Positions 41,964-49,784 of a stretch of DNA of 64,000 bases are shown in pieces (positions within the stretch are counted from its first letter, which is position 1; each line of letters starts with the position of its first letter). Made by a program: the position numbers and the translations under genes. The stretch spans positions 57,507 to 121,506 of the forward strand of contig NZ_QUCY01000003.1 of NCBI RefSeq assembly GCF_003474385.1, read 5' to 3'. A model generated the notes under the pieces. It searched no databases, had not been told where the DNA came from, and saw only the letters and a list, made by a program, of their open reading frames with translations. Source of the DNA: Senegalimassilia sp003474385 (lineage in GTDB: Bacteria; Actinomycetota; Coriobacteriia; Coriobacteriales; Eggerthellaceae).

Positions 41964-42713
41964 CTAGCTCACGCACACCACGTGCAGGACGTCGCCGTCC
42001 ACGGTGAAGGCGACGTCCAGGCCCGCGTAGGCCAGGTGGTAGACGCGGGTCGGCTCGTGCTTGCTGCCGGCGCGCCGAGGGTCCTGGCGCAGCACCTCCG
42101 TCAGGCCAGGCAGCTTGCCGGCGGGCACTTCGGCCTGCAGCTGCTTGGAAAAGTCGACGTCAAGCTCATGCCAGGGCGCGTCCTCGATCCATCCGCCGCA
42201 GGCGTCTGGGTGGCAGTCGGCGAAAGGGATGTAGGGCTTGATGTCGTAGATGGGCGTGCCGTCGCGCAGGTCCGCGCCCAGCACGTGGATGATGGGGCCG
42301 GCGTCCGTGAACTCCACGCGGTCGAGCTTCACGCACGTCAGCCCGATGGGGTTCGGGCGGAACGGGCTGCGCGTGGCGAACACGCCCACGCGCTCGGCGC
42401 CGCCCAGCCGCGGCGGCCGCACGGTAGGCGACCAGCACGCAGGTTTGGGGGAGGTGGCGGGTGCGGTTTTGCCAGCTGCGCCTGCTCGCGCGTTATCGTC
42501 GACGACGTCGGCGGCGCCTCCGCCAGGTTCGCCGTTCTCGAAGCGCCAGAGCAGCCACAGGTGCGAGAAGCTGTCGATTCCGGCAACGGCGCTGTTCAGC
42601 GCGTATTCCGGTTCGAACACGATGCGCCCTTGCAGATGCGGGGCAAGGAAGCTGTTGCGGGGGATGCCGAACTTCTGCGGCAAATCGGTATGTATGTGAG
42701 CGATAGGTTTCAT
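41964..42713 (-). CDS. trmO: tRNA t6A37 N6-methyltransferase TrmO
   Basis: 249 residues from ATG 42713 (KPIAHIHTDLPQKFGIPRNSF). Family motifs: GIDSFSHLWLLWRFE, VGVFATRSPFRPNPIGLT, ADLRDGTPIYDIKPYIPFAD. TrmO methylates t6A37 in threonine tRNA using S-adenosylmethionine. The protein carries an extra C-terminal part (YHLAYAGLDVAFTVDG) seen in longer bacterial forms. Housekeeping function, unrelated to its neighbours. Confidence 0.92.
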   Translation of the reverse strand: MKPIAHIHTDLPQKFGIPRNSFLAPHLQGRIVFEPEYALNSAVAGIDSFSHLWLLWRFENGEPGGGAADVVDDNARAGAAGKTAPATSPKPACWSPTVRPPRLGGAERVGVFATRSPFRPNPIGLTCVKLDRVEFTDAGPIIHVLGADLRDGTPIYDIKPYIPFADCHPDACGGWIEDAPWHELDVDFSKQLQAEVPAGKLPGLTEVLRQDPRRAGSKHEPTRVYHLAYAGLDVAFTVDGDVLHVVCVS

Positions 42714-42857
42714 GCGCGCTATTGTATCGCGGCGCGCTGCCCCCGGCCGCGCCGCTCGCCGAAGGTTCTGCGGCATTTGCGTTGGAATCTGCCGTCATTT
42801 ACTACTATGAAAGTATCAAATGCGGCATCGGCGCCGCGCTCGGCGAAGGAGGCTTTC

Positions 42858-43388
42858 ATGGCGGATTCGAAGCGGCTGTTGGCGGATGCGCTCACGGGTC
42901 TGATGGAATGCAAGCCGCTCGACCAGGTGCGCGTCGCCGAGATCGCCTCCGCGGCAGGCGTGAGCAAGCAGACGTTCTACCACCACTTCTCCGACAAGTA
43001 TCACCTGATGGAGTGCTGTTTCCGCGACATGTTCGCCGCTCCCTTCAAACGAATGGGGACGCTTGCGCCCTTCGACGAGTGCTATATCGAGTTCCTCCAG
43101 CTGTGCCATCAGCGCAAGACGTTTCTGCGCAACGCCTTTACCTCCCAGGACGTGAACAGCCTGTATCGCGTGATGCATCGTGCGCTGCGCGACGCGTTCG
43201 GTGCCCGCGTGCGCGTGCACGGCGTGCTCGATAAGGGGGAAACGGGGTTTTGCCTGGACTTCTTCTCGAAAGGCTGCGCAGGTTGCACGCGCCACTGGTT
43301 CGACCAGGGCATGGACTTCGAGGACGCCGAGCTGGTAGGCCTCATCCGCCAGTGCATCCCCGTCGGGGTTGCGAGGTTTTTCGAGTAG
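42858..43388 (+). CDS. TetR-family regulator
   Basis: 176 residues behind AAGGAGG. N-terminal TetR helix-turn-helix: LMECKPLDQVRVAEIASAAGVSKQTFYHHFSDKYHLMECCF. The C-terminal domain (FDECYIEFLQLCHQRKTFLRNAF, CAGCTRHWFDQGMDF) resembles the DhaS-type TetR_C_8 group. It may control the reductase-cytochrome pair that starts at 43950, 560 bases downstream on the same strand, as TetR regulators commonly do in this family of bacteria. Confidence 0.82.
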   Translation: MADSKRLLADALTGLMECKPLDQVRVAEIASAAGVSKQTFYHHFSDKYHLMECCFRDMFAAPFKRMGTLAPFDECYIEFLQLCHQRKTFLRNAFTSQDVNSLYRVMHRALRDAFGARVRVHGVLDKGETGFCLDFFSKGCAGCTRHWFDQGMDFEDAELVGLIRQCIPVGVARFFE

Positions 43389-43403
43389 CCGGTCGCTCGG
43401 GAC

Positions 43404-43430
43404 GCGAACAGGGGACGGAGGTGCGTTTGC
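43404..43430 (+). repeat. Half copy of the GAACAGGGGACGG repeat
   Basis: GCGAACAGGGGACGGAGGTG then CGTTTGC, matching the left arm of the hairpin repeats near the HipBA genes, directly followed by the inverted repeat at 43451. Confidence 0.6.
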
Positions 43431-43450
43431 ATGATTGCCGCCGCCGGTCG

Positions 43451-43623
43451 ACTTCTGGACGGTTTCGCAGGTTTTGGCCCTTGTTTTCGCCTTGAAATCT
43501 CACTTCTGGGCGGTTTCGGAGCGTCATTTTCGCATTTGCCAAATAAGCCGCGATAAAACCCCTGGTCAGGAAAATCCCAATAATGCGTTCATGTTTTCGC
43601 AGCCTGCAAAACCGCCCAGAAGT
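43451..43623. repeat. Long inverted repeat (CTTCTGGGCGG family, copy 2)
   Basis: Left arm 43451-43471 (ACTTCTGGACGGTTTCGCAG) and right arm 43603-43623 pair at 19 of 21 bases across 131 bases. A second left-arm copy, CACTTCTGGGCGGTTTCGG, begins at 43501. Blocks of the loop match copy 1 (28831-29001). The 43389-43949 stretch has no gene. Confidence 0.6.
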
Positions 43624-43949
43624 ACCGGGGTCGCGGTTGGCGGGGGCGTAGATAAGCCCTCAGCACGAAACCACAAGTCGAACAAGTTGACGGTACGCAT
43701 AAAACGTAAAGCGACCCCTTTACAAAACAGTGCTTGAGTCCATTCCTCCCTCAATTCACGCTTCCTATAATCCTCCCTCGTAGGGTCGAGCACGCATAGG
43801 GCGTTTGCTCGAAGTGCCCGCAAGGCTTCGCGCTTTCGCCGGGGCGCACGTTGCCCGCCCGCTCCGAAGGGGGCTGCGCAGCGCCGCGCCTAACCGCGTC
43901 GGCGACACGGCAAAACAGCAGGCAGGCGCAAGCGAGAGGAAGGAACAAC

Positions 43950-45731
43950 ATGGACAAATCGGGAATCAGCCGCCGTAGCTTTCTGACCGCCGCCGCCATC
44001 AGCGCGGCGCTTGCCGGCGCGGGCCTGACGGGCTGCGCTCCAAAGGTGGTCGGCGTCGCGGGCGGTGCCGCAGGCGCGGCGGGCTCGGGCAACGGCCAGA
44101 CGATGGGCTTCGACGGCACGGGCGCCATGCCGTGGCTCGGTGAGGCGCCGACCATCTCCGACAGCGACGTGGCCGAGACGCTTGACGCCGACGTCGTGGT
44201 CGTGGGCCTTGGCTGCGCGGGCGTCCCCGCAACGCGCGCGGCTGCCGAAGCCGGCGCGAAGGTCATTGCCATCGAGGCATCCGCCCAGCTCAACAGCGTG
44301 GCCAGCGACATGGCCATCCTGGGTGGCGAGACCATGGCCAAGTGGGAGCGCGGCGACGGCTTCCTGGACAAGCACATGGTGGTCAACATGCACATGGAGG
44401 AGGGTAGCCACCACTCGAACTTCGGCATCATCAGCCGTTATTGCGACGAGTCGGGCAAGGCGCTCGACTGGTTCGTCAAGGGGTGCCCGGACATGTACAT
44501 CGCGTCCGAAAGCTACGAGGAGGTCCCCGAGGCCAACCGCGCCCACTATATGTACCCGTACTTCTATCCCATGCTGGAAACGTACGACTACACGAAAGAG
44601 GACATGCCGTGCTACCCCACGTCGGTGGGCTTCTCCAGCCTGGCCACGGCCATGGCTGACAACCTCAAGCGCGCTCAGGAGGCCGGCGCCGAGGTTCGCT
44701 ACAACACGAGGGGCGTGAAGCTCATCACAGCCGATGACGGTAGCATCGCAGGCATCTACGCGCAGGACACCAGCGCGGGCAAGTACCTGAAGATCAACGC
44801 GAAAAGCGTCATCCTGGCCACGGGCGACTACTTGGCCAACGAGGATATGATGAAGTACTTCGCCCCCGCGTGCGTCGAGAACGGCAACCAGATCCTGTCG
44901 CTGGACCTGGATGCGCAGGGCAACTACACCAACGTCGGCGATGGCCACAAGATGGGCGTGTGGGCAGGCGCGGCGGTGGAGCAGTGGCATGCGCCGATGA
45001 TCCACCACATGGGCGGCGGCGCCGGCTCCGACGGCCGCGGCGTCATCGGCAACAACGGTTTTCTGTGGCTCAACCTGCGCGGCAAGCGCTTCATGAACGA
45101 GGATGTGCCTGGTCAGCAGCTCGAGAACCAGGTGGAGCTGCAGCCGCAGCGCACGGCCTACCAGTTCTTCGACAGCTCCTGGCCCGAGCAGCTCAAGTAC
45201 TTCCCGGCCGCTCACGGCATCGCCTGCATCTACAAGGACGAGGCGATGCCCGACTGGACGCCGGCGGGCCTGAAGATCAACGTGCGCTGCCCGGCCGACA
45301 TCGAGGCCGCCGTCGCCGAGGGCCGTTGCCTGAAGGCCGACACCATCGATGAGCTGCTGGCGAAGATCGACGGCATGGACGTCCAGGTGGCGAAGGGGTC
45401 CATCGAGCGCTACAACCAGTTGGCGAAGGCGGGCTCCGACGAGGACTTCGGCAAGAGCAGCCAGCGCATGTTCGCCCTGGAGAAGGGCCCGTTCTACGCA
45501 GCCGAGTGCGGCGTGGCGCTCACGCTGGCGAACCTGGGCGGCCTGGAATCCGACAGCGATTGCCACGTGTACAACACCGAGCGCCAGGTGATCTCCGGCC
45601 TGTACGTGGCCGGCGCCCCGCAGGGCGGCCGCTTCAACGTGCAGTACCCCATCTCGCTCAAGGGCCTGTCCGCCGGCATGTGCATGGTGTTCGGCAAGAT
45701 CGCCGGCGAGAACGCCGCGGCGGGCAAGTAG
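43950..45731 (+). CDS. Tat-exported FAD-dependent reductase, module 3
   Basis: 593 residues from ATG 43950. Twin-arginine signal ISRRSFLTAAAISAALAGAG ending LTGC. FAD motif ADVVVVGLGCAGVPATRAAAEAGA, GDGHKMGVWAGAAVEQWHAPM (substrate-domain segment), KRFMNEDVPGQQ, and the end LYVAGAPQGGRFNVQYPISLKGLSAGMCMVFGKIAG. PQGGRFNVQYP differs from both other reductases here, so each of the three modules probably has its own acceptor. The cytochrome gene follows 9 bases later. Confidence 0.86.
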   Translation: MDKSGISRRSFLTAAAISAALAGAGLTGCAPKVVGVAGGAAGAAGSGNGQTMGFDGTGAMPWLGEAPTISDSDVAETLDADVVVVGLGCAGVPATRAAAEAGAKVIAIEASAQLNSVASDMAILGGETMAKWERGDGFLDKHMVVNMHMEEGSHHSNFGIISRYCDESGKALDWFVKGCPDMYIASESYEEVPEANRAHYMYPYFYPMLETYDYTKEDMPCYPTSVGFSSLATAMADNLKRAQEAGAEVRYNTRGVKLITADDGSIAGIYAQDTSAGKYLKINAKSVILATGDYLANEDMMKYFAPACVENGNQILSLDLDAQGNYTNVGDGHKMGVWAGAAVEQWHAPMIHHMGGGAGSDGRGVIGNNGFLWLNLRGKRFMNEDVPGQQLENQVELQPQRTAYQFFDSSWPEQLKYFPAAHGIACIYKDEAMPDWTPAGLKINVRCPADIEAAVAEGRCLKADTIDELLAKIDGMDVQVAKGSIERYNQLAKAGSDEDFGKSSQRMFALEKGPFYAAECGVALTLANLGGLESDSDCHVYNTERQVISGLYVAGAPQGGRFNVQYPISLKGLSAGMCMVFGKIAGENAAAGK

Positions 45732-45740
45732 GAGGCTGCC

Positions 45741-46553
45741 ATGACCGACGAGAACAAGGTTGCGGAAACCATTTCCGCAGATGAGAAGCTTGATAGCGCG
45801 GGTGCGGCTGGTGCCGGCGCCTCGGGCGTTGCCAACGATTCGTGCGCCGCGGGCGCTGCTGGCGCTGCTGGCGCGACCCCGTCGCCCAAGCGTTGCCGCC
45901 GTAAGGTGACGGCGGTTGTGGCCACCGTGGTCGTAGTGCTGGTGGCGGCGGGAGCGGGCTTCATGGTCTGGCACGAGCAGCCCAGCTTCTGCAACGCGAT
46001 CTGCCACACGCCCATGGACGGCTATCTGACCACCTACGAGTCCACGCTGGGCGAGGCCGCAACGGACAAGTGGGGCAACCAGGTCGCCGACGCGTCCAGC
46101 ATGCTGGCGCCGGTGCATGCCCGGGAGGGCATCACGTGCGTGGGCTGCCACGTGCCGCAGATGTCCGAGCAGGTCACCGAGGGCCTGGGCTGGCTGACCG
46201 GCAGCTACAGCGTCGTGCAGACCGTCGACGAGCGCTTCGTTCCCGAGGAGAAAACGCTCTCCGACCTGACTGCGGCGCGCGGCATCGCCAGCGAGGCGTT
46301 CTGCCTGAACTCGGGCTGCCACGTCAACGACGACGGCTCCACCATGACGCGCGACGACCTGGTGGACAAGACCAGCTACATGAAGCGCAACCCGCACGTG
46401 CAGGAGCACGGCGAGGTTGCCTGCAGCGAGTGCCACAAGGCGCACCGCGCGTCTACCGTGTACTGCAGCAAGTGCCACAGCGACGCCATCATCCCCGATG
46501 GCTGGATCAGCTACAAGGAAGCCGAGGCCCTCGAGCCCACGGCGGTCGAGTAG
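45741..46553 (+). CDS. Membrane-anchored multihaem cytochrome c, module 3
   Basis: 270 residues. An Ala/Gly-rich cytoplasmic N-terminus (residues 1-50), one membrane helix (VTAVVATVVVVLVAAGAGFMVW), then haem motifs CNAICH, CVGCH, CLNSGCH, CSECH and CSKCH. The first (three-residue) and third (four-residue) spacings are the same as in the other two cytochromes of the window. It is co-transcribed with the module 3 reductase and would feed it quinol electrons. Confidence 0.88.
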   Translation: MTDENKVAETISADEKLDSAGAAGAGASGVANDSCAAGAAGAAGATPSPKRCRRKVTAVVATVVVVLVAAGAGFMVWHEQPSFCNAICHTPMDGYLTTYESTLGEAATDKWGNQVADASSMLAPVHAREGITCVGCHVPQMSEQVTEGLGWLTGSYSVVQTVDERFVPEEKTLSDLTAARGIASEAFCLNSGCHVNDDGSTMTRDDLVDKTSYMKRNPHVQEHGEVACSECHKAHRASTVYCSKCHSDAIIPDGWISYKEAEALEPTAVE

Positions 46554-46596
46554 GGAAGGAGCGCGCCCGCGAGCGTGCTGTGAGTCCACCCTGCTT

Positions 46597-46633
46597 GCAA
46601 GCCCTTGTCGGGACTCCCAGCAGGGGCTTTTGC
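46597..46633 (+). terminator. Probable terminator after module 3
   Basis: GCAAGCCC and the later GGGGCTTTTGC give an imperfect stem about 45 bases after the cytochrome stop, with a short T run inside the right side. Confidence 0.4.
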
Positions 46634-46639
46634 TGTCGC

Positions 46640-46667
46640 GTGAACAGGGGACGGAGATGTGTTCGCC
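46640..46667 (+). repeat. Half copy of the GAACAGGGGACGG repeat
   Basis: GTGAACAGGGGACGGAGATG then TGTTCGCC, matching the left arm of the hairpin repeats at 25390 and 28732. No right arm follows. Confidence 0.6.
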
Positions 46668-46817
46668 ATCGGTTGCCTTTGCCACCTAATCGTTACCGTA
46701 AGCGTTGCGTTTTTCCCGGTAAACGGCGTGCCGTAGCGGTACACTGACAACAGCTGTAACGGTGCGGGCTTCGTCAGGGGGAACCGCTAAGCCCGCTTAT
46801 GTAAAGGGGGTGCCGCC

Positions 46818-47981
46818 ATGGCGGTCAATCGTTTCGTGCTCAACAACATCTCGTATCACGGCGCCGGCGCGATCGGGGAGATTCCCGGCGAGATCACGCG
46901 CCGCGGCTTCGCGAAGGCGTTCGTGTGCTCCGACCCTGATCTGGTGAGATTCGGCGTCACGGGCAAGGTGACAGCTAAGCTTGACGAGGCCGGCATCCCG
47001 TGGGAGCTTTACGACCAGATCAAGCCCAACCCAACCATCAAGAACGTGCAGGACGGCGTGGCGGCGTTCAAGGCTTCCGGCGCGGACATGATCGTGGCGG
47101 TCGGCGGCGGCTCGGCCATGGATACCGCCAAGGGCATCGGCATCATCGCGGAGAACCCCGAGTTCGCCGACGTGGTTTCGCTCGAGGGTGTAGCGCCCAC
47201 GAAGAACCACGCCACGTTCACCATCGCCGTTCCCACCACGGCGGGCACGGCGGCCGAGGTCACCATCAACTATGTCATCACCGACCCTGAAAAGGTGCGC
47301 AAGTTCGTGTGCGTCGACGTCAACGATATTCCCGACGTTGCGGTGGTCGATCCCGACATGATGGCCAGCATGCCGGCGGGCCTGACCGCGGCCACGGGTA
47401 TGGACGCGCTCACGCACGCCATCGAGGGCTACACCACGAAGGGCGCTTGGGAGCTGTCCGACATGTTCCACCTGAAGGCTATCGAGCTGATCTCGAAGAA
47501 TCTGCGCGCGGCGTACGCCGAGGCGAAGTCGGGCGAGCCGGGCGCCGGCCGCGAGGGCATGGCGCTTGGCCAGTATGTTGCAGGCATGGGCTTCTCCAAC
47601 GTCGGTCTGGGCATCGACCACGCCATGGCGCACACGCTGTCGGCGCATTACGACACGCCGCATGGCGTGGCGTGCGCCATGCTGCTGCCGGTTGCCATGG
47701 AGTTCAACAAGCCGGTGTGCGCCGAGCGCCTGGTCGACGTGGCGCGCGCCATGGGCGTCGACGTTGCGGGTATGAGCGCGGAAGCCGCCGCCGACGCGGC
47801 CATCGCCGCCGTGCGTCAGCTGTCCGCCGATGTGGAGATCCCGCATACCTGCAACGGTCTGGTGGCGGAAGACCTCGAGCAGCTGGCAACCGACGCCATG
47901 GCCGACGCCTGCTTCCCGGGCAATCCCCGCGAAGCCGACCACGCCCAGGTAGTCGATCTGTTCCGCAAGGTCATGGCGTAA
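46818..47981 (+). CDS. fucO: FucO-like iron-dependent alcohol dehydrogenase (lactaldehyde reductase)
   Basis: 387 residues matching E. coli FucO closely along its length: FVLNNISYHGAGAIGEI, IAVGGGSAMDTAKGIGII, PTTAGTAAEVTINYVITD, KFVCVDVNDIP, GMDALTHAIEGYTTKGAW, GQYVAGMGFSNVGLG and AHTLSAHYDTPHGVA. The iron ligands (Asp and His in GMDALTHA, His in AMAHTL, His in TPHG) are present. It reduces aldehydes such as lactaldehyde or acetaldehyde to alcohols with NADH. No fucose or rhamnose genes are near. It could remove the aldehyde made by the phospho-lyase at 51438. Confidence 0.88.
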   Translation: MAVNRFVLNNISYHGAGAIGEIPGEITRRGFAKAFVCSDPDLVRFGVTGKVTAKLDEAGIPWELYDQIKPNPTIKNVQDGVAAFKASGADMIVAVGGGSAMDTAKGIGIIAENPEFADVVSLEGVAPTKNHATFTIAVPTTAGTAAEVTINYVITDPEKVRKFVCVDVNDIPDVAVVDPDMMASMPAGLTAATGMDALTHAIEGYTTKGAWELSDMFHLKAIELISKNLRAAYAEAKSGEPGAGREGMALGQYVAGMGFSNVGLGIDHAMAHTLSAHYDTPHGVACAMLLPVAMEFNKPVCAERLVDVARAMGVDVAGMSAEAAADAAIAAVRQLSADVEIPHTCNGLVAEDLEQLATDAMADACFPGNPREADHAQVVDLFRKVMA

Positions 47982-48055
47982 GGCAACCTGCGCTGGCTCC
48001 GAGCTAAGGTGCTGGCGCAGAACCAGAGCGGCTGCGATAAAGGCGTAACCTACTA

Positions 48056-48096
48056 GGGGTCGGCCCCGGAAGAACTCCGGGGCCGACCCCTTCTCG
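48056..48096 (+). terminator. Strong rho-independent terminator
   Basis: GGGGTCGGCCCCGG and CCGGGGCCGACCCC form a perfect 14-bp stem with a 7-base loop, followed by TTCTCGTTTGTT. Ends the fucO-like unit. Confidence 0.8.
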
Positions 48097-48166
48097 TTTG
48101 TTAACGATTCTCTTGTGGCGCATATGCATCCCGGCGACCCTTGGGCAGATCAAAGCCGGGCCTGGG

Positions 48167-49117
48167 CTAAGCCTCGAACGGGTTGCTTTCGTCCTTGGGT
48201 TTCTGCTGTGCGGCCTGCGCTGCGAGGATGTCCGGCAGGATCGAGGAGGAACCCTCGAAGCCTGACGGGAGCAGGATGGTCGAGGCCTTGCCGGATTCGG
48301 CGAATGACCCCATCATCTCCACCCACTGGGTGTACGTGAACAGGTCGTTCGCTTCCTTGGCCGACACGCCGGAGGACTTGATCACGTCAAGCGATGCGGC
48401 GATGCCGTCGGCGATGGCCTTGCGCTGGTTCGCGATGCCGATGCCCGTCTGCTCCATGGCCTCGGCTTGGGCGCGCGCCGCCACGACGGTCTTGGTGCGC
48501 TCGGCCTCGGCAAGCGCCTTCGCCGCCTCCTGGTCGCGCTGCGCGGAGTTGATCGCATTCATGGAGCGCTCGACGTCCTTCGGCAGCTCGATGTCGGTGA
48601 TGAGCGTGGTGATGATGTCGTAGCCGTAGCCCGCCATGAGCTCCGTCACGGAATCCTTCACGTTTTGCGCGATGAGGTCCTTGTTGTCGAACACCTCGTC
48701 GAGCGTGTATCCGGGGATGGCCGAGCGCAGCGCGTCGGCGATGTAGCTTTCCATCTGGTCGATGGGGTTGCTCAGGATGTAGTAGCTGCGGTAAACGCCC
48801 GACTGCTCGACGGTCTGGGCGGGCATCTGGTCAACACGGAACTGGACCGAGACCGCCGTGCCGATGGTCACGTTGTCCTTCGTCTTGCCGTTGAGCGAGT
48901 AGCGCGCCTCTTGCGTGCGCAGGTTGACCTCGGCGGCGCGGCGCTCGATGATCGGGATCAGGAAGTGAAGGCCCGGCTGCACGATACGGTTGAACTTGCC
49001 GAGGCGCTCGATGATGGACGCCTCCTGCTGCCGCACGACGAACAGCATCGGCGAGCCAAGGGCCGCGGACCCGACGGCCGCAGCGATAAACAGGATGAAA
49101 AGGGTAAGTACGATCAT
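48167..49117 (-). CDS. SPFH/Band 7 membrane protein (stomatin-like)
   Basis: 316 residues from ATG 49117. One N-terminal membrane helix (IVLTLFILFIAAAVGSAAL), then the SPFH domain (VVRQQEASIIERLGKFNRIVQPGLHFLIPIIERRA, NVTIGTAVSVQFRV, LRSAIPGYTLDEVFDNKDLI) and a coiled-coil helix (DQEAAKALAEAERTKTVVAARAQAEAMEQ). Such proteins form membrane rings that organise microdomains or regulate proteases. There is no NfeD partner next door. It stands alone, converging on the fucO-like gene. Confidence 0.88.
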   Translation of the reverse strand: MIVLTLFILFIAAAVGSAALGSPMLFVVRQQEASIIERLGKFNRIVQPGLHFLIPIIERRAAEVNLRTQEARYSLNGKTKDNVTIGTAVSVQFRVDQMPAQTVEQSGVYRSYYILSNPIDQMESYIADALRSAIPGYTLDEVFDNKDLIAQNVKDSVTELMAGYGYDIITTLITDIELPKDVERSMNAINSAQRDQEAAKALAEAERTKTVVAARAQAEAMEQTGIGIANQRKAIADGIAASLDVIKSSGVSAKEANDLFTYTQWVEMMGSFAESGKASTILLPSGFEGSSSILPDILAAQAAQQKPKDESNPFEA

Positions 49118-49784
49118 GGTGCTTCCTTTCTGCTGGGATGAGCTAATTGTACCGGATAGGGGCAGCCGACAACGTAAAATTTGGCGCGTGTTTCCTTCGC
49201 GATTGCGCGGGGCGCAGGGGCTGGCGGGGCGGGGTGGGCGCTGCCGGCGCGATTCCGCAGGGTGGTCAGGGGAGGAGGGGTGGTCGGGGACGAGTCGCGC
49301 ACAGCTTGCGCTCGTGGACCCCCGCTTCCGCTTGCTTCCCGCGTGCTTGCGCTCGCAAAACGCGATACGTCTGCGTTCGAATCGGATGACCCTGAGTAGT
49401 CCGTTTAGCGGCAAGCCTTTGACCTGGGAAAACGACTACGTCAGGCAGCCGGTTACTCGGGAGGTTGCCAAACAAACGCAGACGTATCGCGTTTCCCGTC
49501 CGCTTACGGCACCGTGCGCGCATTTCTCGTCCGCCTGCGGCCCCGTGCGCGCGTTTCCCACCCGCCTGCGTCTCCGGCCGCGCATTTCGCGCTCGTTTCG
49601 CACTGCGGGCGCATGTAACGCGTTCGCTTCCGCTGCGTTTCGCGCTTGTTTCGCTTCGGTTGAAGCTTTGCTAACGCGCGGGTTGTCCGGCGGCCTTCGC
49701 ACCCTCGAACCTACTATGCAAACCGTGCAAACGGATCGATCGACATTTGCTAGGTAGGAAACGAGACGAAGGATGTGATGCCTT
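49118..49784. other. Gene-free 667 bases with a long inverted repeat
   Basis: Lies between the divergent SPFH and permease genes. Apart from the inverted repeat at 49358-49494 it holds GC-rich sequence without a recognisable frame. No clear promoter was found for the permease. Confidence 0.4.
49358..49494. repeat. Long inverted repeat, GATACGTCTGCGT family copy 1
   Basis: AAACGCGATACGTCTGCGTT (49358-49377) and its exact complement (49475-49494), 20 of 20 paired, 97-base loop. See copies at 54698 and 56306, which share the GATACGTCTGCGT core but have different outer arms that still pair perfectly. Confidence 0.75.

Noticed and set aside
43890..46685. Very long open frame (over 900 codons) on the minus strand opposite reductase 3 and its cytochrome
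   Set aside because: It is opposite two genes with clear Tat, FAD and haem motifs, has His/Ala/Arg-rich sequence without domains, and arises from GC-rich third codon positions.
49358..49494. Reading the GATACGTCTGCGT inverted repeats as ordinary terminators
   Set aside because: Loops of 90-99 bases are far too long, and the copies lie in divergent, convergent and same-strand contexts.
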